Source of the DNA: Syntrophobacterales bacterium
GTDB taxonomy: Bacteria; Desulfobacterota; Desulfobaccia; Desulfobaccales; 0-14-0-80-60-11
Direction of reading: 5' to 3'
DNA: 9,727 nucleotides
Assembly: GCA_020052215.1 (NCBI GenBank)
Contig: JAGVPN010000480.1
Coordinates: forward strand, 1 to 9,727
Part shown: positions 1-5,939 of the stretch, in pieces
Layout of the letters: the number at the start of each line of letters is the position of its first letter
Position numbering within the stretch: the first letter of the stretch is position 1
Translations under genes and position numbers: made by a program
The notes under the pieces: model-generated
Database searches by the model: none
What the model saw: only the letters and a program-made list of their open reading frames with translations
Told to the model about the DNA's origin: nothing

Positions 1-146
1 ATCTTGTCCCGGCCGTGGCCCGAGATGATTTTTTCCTTCAATGGGCCCGGCTCTTCGAACAGGCTCACCTTGACGGTAACGCAGCCCGCCGCCGCCAGCA
101 GCCAGACCGCCAACCAGACCAGACAGCAAATTGTTAGGCGTCGCAT
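1..146 (-). CDS. Lipoprotein N-terminus, SppA-like signal peptide peptidase (partial)
   Basis: Reading the minus strand from an ATG at 146 gives 48 codons that run off the window. The protein begins with two arginines and a hydrophobic stretch (about residues 4-20) ending in a lipobox-like LAAAGC, so Cys22 would be lipidated after cleavage by signal peptidase II. The mature part starts VTVKVSLFEEPGPLKEKI and continues to GHGRDK. That layout (short beta-strand, proline, 'L-E-K', 'G-G-R-D-K') matches my recollection of the N-terminus of deltaproteobacterial SppA proteins, which degrade left-over signal peptides in the membrane. A purine-rich ribosome binding site (ggggtgaggt) lies directly upstream of the ATG, which supports the start. 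The catalytic Ser/Lys region lies outside the window, so the family call is provisional; that this is a lipoprotein start is firmer. It is transcribed divergently from rpsU. Confidence 0.62.
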   Translation of the reverse strand, partial: MRRLTICCLVWLAVWLLAAAGCVTVKVSLFEEPGPLKEKIISGHGRDK

Positions 147-268
147 ACCTCACCCCGGGGCTAAATTTATTAATCGTGTTATGATACGCTAACCAGAGTC
201 ACCTGCGGCAAAATATTTTCTTTGAGCGGAGAAATTCCCCTGCACCATAAGTTTCCACACAAAATCCC

Positions 269-298
269 TTGACAGTTTTGAAATAGATGATAAACAAT
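269..298 (+). promoter_or_regulatory. Candidate sigma-70 promoter for rpsU
   Basis: A perfect -35 hexamer TTGACA lies at 269-274 in an A+T-rich patch of the divergent intergenic region. The best -10 match at plausible spacing is AACAAT at 293-298 (18-bp spacer, 4 of 6 matches); TAAACA at 291-296 (16-bp spacer) is weaker. Transcription would start near 305, giving an rpsU leader of about 95 nt. For the divergent lipoprotein, the minus strand shows TATCAT at 186-181, with only a poor -35 (TTGCCG, 211-206, 19-bp spacer). The -35 is convincing and the -10 is not. Confidence 0.4.
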
Positions 299-322
299 AA
301 ACGTTTCAAGCATCATCACCAT

Positions 323-380
323 GTCAGCCCCACCAATCTTCTGGAGTAGCCGGGAGAGGGGACGATAGGTGCTATCTGAC
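323..380 (+). promoter_or_regulatory. Possible folded leader upstream of rpsU
   Basis: Between the candidate promoter and the rpsU ribosome binding site, the RNA could fold as a small junction. The closing stem would be gtcag (323-327) with ctgac (376-380). The second stem would be cccc (328-331) with gggg (358-361), and the third atag (365-368) with ctat (372-375) around a GTG loop. The structure ends four bases before the G-rich Shine-Dalgarno sequence (384-392). Ribosomal protein operons often carry autoregulatory leaders, but no known S21 leader is recognised here. The stems are short, so chance pairing is possible. Confidence 0.25.
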
Positions 381-400
381 AACGGGGGGAGGCGAAATGG

Positions 401-601
401 ATGCCCGGCGTCAGGGTAAAACCCAACGAACCTTTCGAGGTCGCCTTAAAGCGCTTCAAGAAACAGTGCGAAAAGGCCGGGATTCTCTCTGAGATTCGCA
501 AACGGGAACATTACGAAAAGCCCAGCATTAAGCGAAAGAAGAAGATTTTGGCGGCCAAAAAGCGGGCTTTGAAGAAGCTGCGGAAAATTGAGGGCAATTG
601 A
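401..601 (+). CDS. rpsU: 30S ribosomal protein S21 (bS21)
   Basis: This 66-residue, highly basic protein has the typical S21 opening ([20 protein letters not shown]), followed by [22 protein letters not shown] and a lysine/arginine-rich helix to the end. S21 joins the small ribosomal subunit near the 3' end of 16S rRNA and helps initiation base-pairing. Length fits the family (about 58-71 residues). ATG 401 is chosen because it gives the conserved N-terminus and sits 8 nt after the strong Shine-Dalgarno GGGGGAGG (384-392). A nearer ATG at 397 is in another frame and yields only 31 codons. The TGA stop (599-601) overlaps the next ATG (601-603), so rpsU and the GatB/YqeY gene are probably translationally coupled. 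It is the first gene of the locus, as in classical rpsU-dnaG-rpoD operons. Confidence 0.96.
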   Translation: MPGVRVKPNEPFEVALKRFKKQCEKAGILSEIRKREHYEKPSIKRKKKILAAKKRALKKLRKIEGN

Positions 602-1047
602 TGTCCCTTTATCAGCGGCTGGATCAGGCCTTAAAAGAGGCCATCAAAAAACAACAACCGGTGGCTACTTCCACCTTGCGGATGTTGAAGAGCGCTATAC
701 GCTACCGCGAGGTGGAGGTCAGACGCCAACTCACCGAAGAAGAGTTGCAAGCCTGCATTAACACGCAGGCAAAGCAGCGTAGGGAGGCCATCGCCGAGTA
801 CACCAAGGCTGGCCGCCCCGAACTTGCCAAACAGGAAGAGGAGGAACTTAGTGTCCTCCTCTCTTTTTTGCCACCCCAACTGAGCCCCGAAGAAATGGCC
901 GCCGAAGTAGCCGCGGTCATCGCTGAATTGGGGGCTACCGGCCCAAACGACCTGGGAAAAGTAATGAAAAACGCCATGGCCCGCCTCGCCGGCCGGGCTG
1001 ACGGCAAAGTAATTCGAGAGATCGCGCAGCAGCGTCTGGGTTCATAG
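601..1047 (+). CDS. GatB/YqeY domain protein
   Basis: This 148-residue helical protein belongs to the YqeY family, related to the C-terminal tail domain of GatB, the tRNA-dependent amidotransferase subunit that contacts tRNA. Landmarks are the N-terminal LYQRLDQALKEAIK, the motif TLRMLKSAIRYREVE (about residues 25-40), QAKQRREAIAEYTKAGRPELA (about 57-77), the EEEELSVLLSFLPPQLS segment, and a GKVMKNAMARLAGRADGKVI tail that matches the usual 'GKVMG...GRADG' signature. Stand-alone YqeY proteins have no settled biochemical role; a link to tRNA or translation is inferred from the GatB relationship and from the rpsU neighbour. ATG 601 is preferred over the TTG at 598 because the TGATG overlap with rpsU is a common coupling arrangement. 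It is full length for the family (about 150 residues). Confidence 0.93.
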   Translation: MSLYQRLDQALKEAIKKQQPVATSTLRMLKSAIRYREVEVRRQLTEEELQACINTQAKQRREAIAEYTKAGRPELAKQEEEELSVLLSFLPPQLSPEEMAAEVAAVIAELGATGPNDLGKVMKNAMARLAGRADGKVIREIAQQRLGS

Positions 1048-1080
1048 ACCTTCCACCCTTAAACGGAAACCTGGAGTGCT

Positions 1081-3432
1081 ATGCCAGAGCCAACCTTGAC
1101 CGCCCTGGAATTTCCTCAGCTGCTCCGGGTGGTGCAAACTTACGCCGTCTCTGACCTTGGGCGGGATTTTTTGGCCGAGCTTGCCCCTCTCGCCGATCTG
1201 CACCAGGTCCAGGCATCCTTCCGGCAAATCCAGGAATTGCGCGAACTCCAATACCGTGAAGGCCCCATCCCCCTTACCGATTTCCCCCTGCTGACCACCT
1301 GGCTGACCAAGGCCGGCATCCGGGGCAGCTTACTGCCCCCCGAAGCCTTCAACCAGGTCTTGCAGGTGCTGCGCCTGGCCCGGCACCTCAGGCACTATAT
1401 CCGCTTAGGGGGCGATCTGACCCCGGGCCTCATCGCCCTGGCCGATAATCTCCAGGACCTGACCCCGCTCACCGAGGTCATTCAACAGTGTATCAGCCCC
1501 CACAATTTTATCCTGGATCAGGCCAGCCCCGGCCTGGCCCAGGTGCGCCGGGAGCTGACCGACACCCGGGAACGGGTCAACCGCCAGATCAAGCAGGACT
1601 TTTTCCAACCGGCCTTTCAGGACGCCCTCCAGAGTCCCCTGATTTCCCAGCGCCACGGCCGCTACGTCATTCCCATCAAGGCCGACCACCGGGGCGTCAT
1701 TCCCGGCATCATCCACGACCAGTCCCAGACCAGGGCCACCCTGTATCTCGAGCCCCTGGCCATCGTCGAGCACAACAACGCCTTGAATCTCCTCCACAAC
1801 CGGGAAAAGCGGGAAGAAGAAGCGGTGCTGAGAAGGCTCACCGACCTGGTGCGGAATTCTTTGCCGGAAATCCGCCAGACCTTGGCAGTCTTGGCAGAAC
1901 TGGACGCCATCCAGGCGAAGGTCAAATTTGCCGAGGTGTTCCGGGCCCGGGAGCCCATCTGGCGGAGTCAAGGCGGCGTGGACTTGCGCCAGGCCCGCCA
2001 CCCCCTCCTGGTGCAGCAGCGGCGGGAGAATAGCGCCGCCCCGGACGTAGTCCCCATTGACCTGACGCTCACCCCCGAGCACCGCTTTCTCATCATCTCC
2101 GGGGCCAACGCCGGCGGCAAGACCGTGGCCCTGAAGACCCTGGGCCTCTTGAGCCTCATGGCCCAGAGCGGCATCCCCCTCCCGGTGGACGAGGGCAGCG
2201 AGTTCTGCCCCTTTGGCGCGGTGTTCGCCGACATCGGCGACCCCCAGGACCTGTCCCAGAGCCTCAGCACCTTTTCGGCCCACCTGAAGCGGGCCTTGAC
2301 GATGCTCGCCGATCTCCCGGAACGCTCCCTCATCCTCCTGGACGAGTTGGGCACGGCCACCGACCCCACCGAGGGGGGCGCCCTGGCCCTGGCCCTGCTC
2401 CAGGCTTTCTATCAGCGGGGGGCATACGGCGCCGCCACCACCCACCTGCCCATCCTCAAGAGTTTTGCCCAAAAAACCGATGGTTTTGAGAATGTGGCGG
2501 TGATCTTTAACGAAGAGACCCGGCGGCCCACCTATCGCCTGGCCTACGGGGTGGTGGGGGCCTCCAACGCCTTAAAACTCGCCCGGGAAATGGGGCTGGC
2601 CCCGGAGATCCTGGAGATGGCCGAGGGCTACCTGAACCAGGACGAACTCCGGGCCTACCGGCTCCTGGCCTCGGTGGAGGCGGCCCAGCAGCACCTGGCC
2701 CACCAGGAAATGGAACTCAAAAGGCGGGAGGCGGAACTGGACCGGCACAACCGGGAGTTAGAGGCGCGCCAAACCGAGTTGGAAGCCGAGCGCACCCGGC
2801 TGGTCAACGAAGCCAAAGCCGCGGCGTTGGCCCGTATCAAAGAGGCTGAGGCCGAGTTTAAGGCCATTGTCCGGCGGCTGAAAGCCGGCCACGAGCCTTG
2901 GGGCAAGCTGCGCCAGGAGTTTTCCGGCCGCCAGGCCCGGTTGCTGGCTGACCTGGCCCCCGAACCCGCCCCAGCCCCGGCTGCGGCGCCCCGGTTCTTG
3001 GCCGGCCAGATGGTCTTCCTGCCGGCCCTGGGTCTGACCGGGCAGATTGTCGCCGCGGACACCCGGGACGGCCGCCTGGAGGTCCAGGCGAGAAACGTCA
3101 AGCTCCGGGTCAGCCCGGAGGAGGTCACCCCGGTGGGGGGCGAGGCCGGTAAGGCGATCAGAAGCGGCACGGCCTCGGGCTTTCACCGGGCGCCGGCGTG
3201 GCTCCCCAGCCTCAACCTGGTGGGCCTGCGGGTGGATGAGGCCCTGCCTCTGGTGGACCGGCTCATCGACCAGGCGGTGCTCCACGGCCAGGAGAAGGTG
3301 GACATTATCCACGGGGTGGGCACCGGCCGCCTGAAACGGGCCTTATGGGACCACCTCAAACACCACGGCCTGGTAAAAGAACTCCACGCCGACGCCAACC
3401 CCGGGGTGACGGTGGTGGATTTGAAAGATTAG
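1081..3432 (+). CDS. mutS2: MutS2 family ATPase with C-terminal Smr domain
   Basis: This 783-residue protein is the length of typical MutS2 (about 780-790). It lacks the mismatch-recognition domains of MutS and starts with the core/clamp region (about residues 1-310). The ABC-type ATPase follows: Walker A GANAGGKT at 341-348, signature-like SLSTFSAH at 394-401, Walker B LILLDELG with Asp421-Glu422, and the switch histidine in TTHLPILK (His455). A charged coiled coil spans about 520-615. An Ala/Pro linker (about 627-637) leads to a small beta domain and the Smr domain (about 710-783), with LNLVG at 711-715 and HGVGTG at 744-749. MutS2 proteins are linked to suppression of recombination and, in Bacillus subtilis, to sensing and splitting collided ribosomes; the latter fits the ribosomal neighbours here. 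The usual LDL(R/H)G nuclease motif of Smr domains is LNLVG, so nuclease activity is doubtful. GGAG at 1073-1076 precedes ATG 1081. Confidence 0.97.
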   Translation: MPEPTLTALEFPQLLRVVQTYAVSDLGRDFLAELAPLADLHQVQASFRQIQELRELQYREGPIPLTDFPLLTTWLTKAGIRGSLLPPEAFNQVLQVLRLARHLRHYIRLGGDLTPGLIALADNLQDLTPLTEVIQQCISPHNFILDQASPGLAQVRRELTDTRERVNRQIKQDFFQPAFQDALQSPLISQRHGRYVIPIKADHRGVIPGIIHDQSQTRATLYLEPLAIVEHNNALNLLHNREKREEEAVLRRLTDLVRNSLPEIRQTLAVLAELDAIQAKVKFAEVFRAREPIWRSQGGVDLRQARHPLLVQQRRENSAAPDVVPIDLTLTPEHRFLIISGANAGGKTVALKTLGLLSLMAQSGIPLPVDEGSEFCPFGAVFADIGDPQDLSQSLSTFSAHLKRALTMLADLPERSLILLDELGTATDPTEGGALALALLQAFYQRGAYGAATTHLPILKSFAQKTDGFENVAVIFNEETRRPTYRLAYGVVGASNALKLAREMGLAPEILEMAEGYLNQDELRAYRLLASVEAAQQHLAHQEMELKRREAELDRHNRELEARQTELEAERTRLVNEAKAAALARIKEAEAEFKAIVRRLKAGHEPWGKLRQEFSGRQARLLADLAPEPAPAPAAAPRFLAGQMVFLPALGLTGQIVAADTRDGRLEVQARNVKLRVSPEEVTPVGGEAGKAIRSGTASGFHRAPAWLPSLNLVGLRVDEALPLVDRLIDQAVLHGQEKVDIIHGVGTGRLKRALWDHLKHHGLVKELHADANPGVTVVDLKD

Positions 3433-3460
3433 GGGGAAGAGGGGAAAGGGCGAAAAGGGG
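3432..3460 (+). other. Polypurine tract with G-quadruplex-type pattern
   Basis: Immediately at the mutS2 stop codon the + strand carries four G-runs (3432-3436, 3441-3444, 3448-3450, 3457-3460) separated by A-rich loops of 4, 3 and 6 bases, followed by five A residues. This fits the usual G3+/loop 1-7 rule for intramolecular G-quadruplexes. It could affect 3'-end formation of the mutS2 transcript or simply be a low-complexity scar at the insert boundary. No hairpin terminator with a T-run was seen after mutS2. Confidence 0.5.
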
Positions 3461-3531
3461 AAAAATTGACGTAGGGTGGTCCCTAATTCCAACTTGGAAA
3501 CAAAAGGAAATTAATGAAAGGGTTTTAGATT

Positions 3532-4071
3532 ATGTCATTGTTTTCTATTAAAAAGACATTATATGAAAATAATAATTACGAAATTAAATTGGGCCATTTT
3601 AAAAAATTCATATGGACATATAAAGAATATTTGGTGACAGATGCATTAAATATAACAATACCATTAGAAACCATTGATTATTATAAAATGAAATGCAAGT
3701 TATGCCAACAAGAAATTAGCTTTAAGATAATTGGTAAAAATATTATTCATAAGAAAAGGTTGAAAATATTCAAATTATTTTTAATAAGCATAGTGCCATT
3801 TCCTATTGGTATTTTATTAATATTTCTTCCTTCATTAATTAATTATATTTTTGGAATTGAATTTAATTTTTTAAAGAATACGATATACCTTTGGTGTTCG
3901 ATATCATTGATGATTATTGGAGTGCCATTACTAATTTTAGCCTATTTTTTGCATTGGTATAGCGTTTCACTTTATGATTCTGAATTAATGTTTAAGGTTA
4001 TAAGAGATAATAATAAATTATTTGGCGTTAAAATGCATAAAGTATTTGGCATTAAAACTGATTTTAAATAA
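3532..4071 (+). CDS. Unknown two-helix membrane protein, A+T-rich orphan gene
   Basis: This 179-residue protein is not recognised. Its N-terminal part (about 1-78) is polar and lysine-rich and contains one CxxC pair (Cys55, Cys58 in KCKLCQQE), which could bind metal or be redox-active. Two strongly hydrophobic segments follow (about 79-108 and 117-141), the first with several prolines; a short soluble tail (about 142-179) ends it. A small inner-membrane protein with a cytosolic zinc-ribbon-like head is possible. The gene is only roughly a quarter G+C by eye, against clearly G+C-rich neighbours, and uses A/T-ending codons throughout, which points to recent transfer. ATG 3532 follows AAAGGG (3517-3522), a weak ribosome binding site. 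It lies between mutS2 and a transposase-repeat element, so it is probably cargo or an earlier insertion. That it is a real gene is inferred from the long open frame in A+T-rich DNA and the coherent membrane topology. Confidence 0.7.
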   Translation: MSLFSIKKTLYENNNYEIKLGHFKKFIWTYKEYLVTDALNITIPLETIDYYKMKCKLCQQEISFKIIGKNIIHKKRLKIFKLFLISIVPFPIGILLIFLPSLINYIFGIEFNFLKNTIYLWCSISLMIIGVPLLILAYFLHWYSVSLYDSELMFKVIRDNNKLFGVKMHKVFGIKTDFK

Positions 4072-4096
4072 TAGGTTCGCCCCACCAATACCTGAA

Positions 4097-4227
4097 GCGC
4101 CAAGCAGAGCTTGGCGGGCAAGTGCGTTCCCAAGCAGGAGCTTGGGAACGAGGGGAAAATCAATCTTTTCTCGTTCCCAAGCTCCTGCTTGGGAACGCAC
4201 TTGGAATCAAAGCTCTGCTTTGAGCGC
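4097..4227. repeat. REP/BIME-like palindrome block, left side of RAYT gene
   Basis: Four hairpins form a large inverted repeat. From the left they are: cgccaagc-aga-gcttggcg (4098-4116); cgttcccaagc-agga-gcttgggaacg (4125-4150); its exact inverted copy (4172-4197); and tcaaagc-tct-gctttga (4207-4223), which is a diverged inverted copy of the first. The 34-bp unit 4119-4152 is perfectly repeated in inverse orientation at 4170-4203, separated by a 17-nt A+T-rich spacer. Paired, oppositely oriented REP hairpins of this type (BIMEs) are the usual partners of RAYT transposases. Similar palindromes are common in environmental genomes, as far as I recall. Confidence 0.92.
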
Positions 4228-4232
4228 CCGAA

Positions 4233-4853
4233 ATGAGAACGCGATATAAAATTATTGACACCGACAAAATATACTTCATCACTGCGACCATAATTGAATG
4301 GCTGCCGGTTTTCACCCGGAAACCCTATTTTGAGGTCTTGATAGATTCCTTTAATTATTCACGAACCAACAAAGGATTGAAGATATATGCCTATGTCATC
4401 ATGGACAATCATTTCCATCTCATATGCCAGGGAGACGATTTAGGGAAGATCATCAAAGAGATTAAAAGTCACACGGCCAGGGAAATCATAAAATTGGCTG
4501 AGCAAAACAACAAGACCTGGTTGCTGAACCAGTTAAGTTTTTACAAGCTTAAGCACAAAGTCGACAGCATTTATCAGGTCTGGCAGGAAGGGAACCATCC
4601 GAAGCAGATCAGTTCAGCAGAGATGCTGCGGCAAAAGATGGATTACCTGCATCATAACCCGGTGAGGGCAGGACTGGCGGATAAACCGGAGGATTGGCCA
4701 TATTCCAGCGCCCGAAATTGGGCCGGGTTGCCAGGGATTTTTGGAGATCGATTTTTTGGAAATTTAGAGACTGCGCCAAGCAGGAGCTTGGCAGACAAGT
4801 GCGTTCCCAAGCAGGAGCTTGGGAACGAGAGAAAAAGAAGGAGACCTGCGTGA
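4233..4853 (+). CDS. REP-associated tyrosine transposase (RAYT, Y1_Tnp/IS200-like)
   Basis: This 206-residue protein belongs to the TnpA-REP group of HUH nucleases, which cut and rejoin single-stranded DNA at REP hairpins. It opens with the usual RAYT pattern (MRTRYKIIDTDKIYFITATI). It has the metal-binding HUH motif His60-Phe-His62 in MDNHFHLI and the catalytic tyrosine, probably Tyr138, in MDYLHHNPVRAGL. That placement corresponds to the DYIYINPV tyrosine of the E. coli enzyme. The W-PYSSARNWAGL segment typical of RAYTs follows (about 155-167). The start lacks a clear Shine-Dalgarno and lies 9 nt after a hairpin, which could keep expression low. From about residue 181 to 199 the coding sequence is the right-hand REP unit itself, so the C-terminal tail (APSRSLADKCVPKQELGNE) is repeat-derived rather than family sequence. 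The stop overlaps the next gene's start. The protein is likely active as far as the core motifs show. Confidence 0.93.
   Translation: MRTRYKIIDTDKIYFITATIIEWLPVFTRKPYFEVLIDSFNYSRTNKGLKIYAYVIMDNHFHLICQGDDLGKIIKEIKSHTAREIIKLAEQNNKTWLLNQLSFYKLKHKVDSIYQVWQEGNHPKQISSAEMLRQKMDYLHHNPVRAGLADKPEDWPYSSARNWAGLPGIFGDRFFGNLETAPSRSLADKCVPKQELGNERKRRRPA
4773..4829. repeat. REP pair, right side of RAYT gene
   Basis: Two hairpins lie inside the 3' end of the transposase frame: gccaagc-agga-gcttggc (4775-4792) and cgttcccaagc-agga-gcttgggaacg (4802-4827). Bases 4796-4829 are an exact direct copy of 4119-4152. The block ends nine bases before the Shine-Dalgarno sequence of the downstream gene (AAGGAGA, 4838-4844), so the insertion edge lies almost at that gene's translation start. 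Confidence 0.92.
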
Positions 4854-5734
4854 AAAAAGTCGGCATTTTTTTGGGCCTGTTCCTTGTGCTCGGAACCGCG
4901 CCGTTGTTTGCCGACCGCGGCTCCATTCCCTTCAATCCCAATGTCCAGATTTTCGAGCCCAACCAGCGAGCCATGATCGCCTGGAACGGGGACGAAGAGA
5001 TTCTCCTGCTGTCCACCGATATGCGGGCTTCCCAAGCCACCCAGGTCCTGGAGGTCCTCCCCCTGCCCTCCGAGCCGCAGGTGAAGAAAGGGGATGTGGA
5101 GACTTTCCGGCGGGCTAACTCCCTGATCAATAAAAAAATTCGCCGGTTTGCCCAACCGGGCGGTAAAGGGCGCGACCTCGCTCCCGGAGCGCCGCCGGCG
5201 GGGGAAGTGACCTTCCACAAAAAAATCGGGGCCCACGATATTTCCGTCACCCACGTGCTGAACACCGCGGGCTTCATCAGTTGGGTGGAAAAGTATCTCA
5301 AATCTGCGGGGGTGCAGAACCCCATCATTCCGGCAGCCAACAGAAGGATTATTGCCGAATATCTGGCGGAAGGGTTCACCTGGTTTGTCTTTGACGTGGT
5401 CTCCTTGGATGAAGTGCTGAGCACCGGCGAGGCCATTCAATACCGGTTCAAGACCAAATTCCTCTACTATCCCATGAAGATCACCCAGACGGTAGTGGGA
5501 CATACTAAGGTCGATTTGCTGGTTTTGACTCCCAAACTTCTGGAGAGGTTCCCTGGTATTCCCATATCCCAGGTGCGGCTCCGGCATGAGCCGATCTCCA
5601 TCACCTCCCAGGAATTGCGCAGTTTAAACCCGGAAATGGATGCCCTCCTTTCGCACCGGGAGGACATGAAACTACGCATCTGGCAGCTCCAGGGAGAAAT
5701 GGCGGCATTCCGGCAGGACTTGATTGCCCAATGA
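4850..5734 (+). CDS. Exported protein, DUF2330-like
   Basis: The 294-residue product starts with a classic signal peptide (MKKVGIFLGLFLVLGTAPLFA, cleavage likely after the last Ala, before DRGSIP), so it is secreted or periplasmic. The start is GTG 4850, five bases after AAGGAGA (4838-4844). An in-frame ATG at 4694 would bury the signal peptide and lies inside the transposase gene. The mature part has NQRAMIAWNGDEEILLLSTD (about residues 38-57) and VLPLPSEPQVKKGDVETFRR (about 74-93). A middle segment, ISWVEKYLKSAG...NPIIP...IIAEYLAEGFTWFVFDVVSL, follows. These features recall DUF2330 proteins ('Q..iiawdG', 'vPLPS.P', then 'YV..GF.FvvvkV'), but the match is from memory and there are no cysteines or catalytic motifs. 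The C-terminus (about 260-294) looks like an amphipathic helix. GTG overlaps the RAYT stop (GTGA), so expression may depend on read-through from the element. Function unknown. Confidence 0.85.
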   Translation: MKKVGIFLGLFLVLGTAPLFADRGSIPFNPNVQIFEPNQRAMIAWNGDEEILLLSTDMRASQATQVLEVLPLPSEPQVKKGDVETFRRANSLINKKIRRFAQPGGKGRDLAPGAPPAGEVTFHKKIGAHDISVTHVLNTAGFISWVEKYLKSAGVQNPIIPAANRRIIAEYLAEGFTWFVFDVVSLDEVLSTGEAIQYRFKTKFLYYPMKITQTVVGHTKVDLLVLTPKLLERFPGIPISQVRLRHEPISITSQELRSLNPEMDALLSHREDMKLRIWQLQGEMAAFRQDLIAQ

Positions 5735-5760
5735 GGCGACCGGTAATTTTCCGGTGCGTC
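5733..5760 (+). repeat. Imperfect hairpin at the 3' end of the exported-protein gene
   Basis: Starting within the stop codon, the sequence can fold with accgg (5739-5743) against ccggt (5751-5755) around a taatttt loop, with partial extension of the stem by the outer gag/ctc bases. There is no T-run afterwards, so a standard intrinsic terminator is unlikely. It may be another palindromic repeat or a 3'-end stabilising hairpin. Confidence 0.35.
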
Positions 5761-5806
5761 TCCTGTTATCCAAATCGGGGCCGGGGGCGCACCGCTCAAC
5801 AAAGAA

Positions 5807-5830
5807 CACCGGCTGGAAGCCTGGGCTACT
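5807..5830. repeat. caccggctgg-type repeat, copy 1
   Basis: The segment starting caccggctggaagcctgggc is a near copy of the one at 5973. Its ggct/agcc core is self-complementary. It marks one edge of the C/G-rich palindrome block. Confidence 0.5.
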
Positions 5831-5841
5831 TGGGATAAATT

Positions 5842-5928
5842 CCCTCCCCCTTGATGGGGGAGGGTTAGGGTGGGGGTGGCAAGGCATTTTATCCCCCTCC
5901 CCCTAACCCCCTCCCACCAGGGGAGGGG
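5842..5928. repeat. C/G-rich double hairpin with opposed G-quadruplex motifs
   Basis: Two hairpins stand back to back: ccctccccc (5842-5850) / gggggaggg (5856-5864) around ttgat, and cccctccc (5908-5915) / gggagggg (5921-5928) around accag. The two halves are also imperfect inverted copies of each other, each containing a ggg-tta-ggg core. Bases 5856-5875 (four G-runs, loops of 1, 3 and 1) form a compact G-quadruplex motif on the + strand. Bases 5893-5915 give the equivalent motif on the minus strand. This looks like a MITE- or REP-type dispersed repeat of a kind I recall from many environmental genomes. Confidence 0.8.
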
Positions 5929-5939
5929 AAATAGAAAAT

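Larger units (their letters stand above)
4097..4829 (+). mobile_element. RAYT transposase with flanking REP units
   Basis: The element consists of the left palindrome block (4097-4227), the transposase gene, and a right palindrome pair (4773-4829). The right pair repeats the left one in direct orientation: a short gccaagc/gcttggc hairpin, then the exact 34-bp unit (4796-4829 equals 4119-4152). No target-site duplication is expected for this HUH transposase type and none is obvious. The outer boundaries are taken from the repeats; the true ends could differ by some bases. The element interrupts the region between mutS2 and the dnaG-rpoD half of the locus. Confidence 0.8.

Noticed and set aside
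397..492. ATG at 397 starting a 31-codon frame overlapping rpsU
   Set aside because: It is out of frame with the conserved S21 sequence and only four bases from the Shine-Dalgarno; it yields no recognisable product.
598..603. TTG at 598 as the start of the GatB/YqeY gene
   Set aside because: ATG 601 follows at once, matches the usual N-terminus and forms the common TGATG overlap with rpsU.
1405..2472. 355-codon open frame on the minus strand inside mutS2
   Set aside because: It lies wholly antisense to conserved MutS2 ATPase sequence, and its composition (Gly, Ala, Val, Leu, Gln rich) is typical of the mirror frame of a G+C-rich gene.
4097..4229. CRISPR array around the repeated hairpins
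   Set aside because: The units are inverted palindromes with different, irregular spacers and flank a RAYT gene; there is no regular repeat-spacer series.
4694..4849. Upstream in-frame ATG extension of the exported-protein gene
   Set aside because: It would place a signal peptide in the middle of the protein and overlap the transposase core; GTG 4850 has an ideal ribosome binding site.
4609..5587. Two long minus-strand open frames across the RAYT end and exported-protein gene
   Set aside because: They are shadows. Both run through the REP palindromes and oppose a gene with a clear signal peptide and ribosome binding site.
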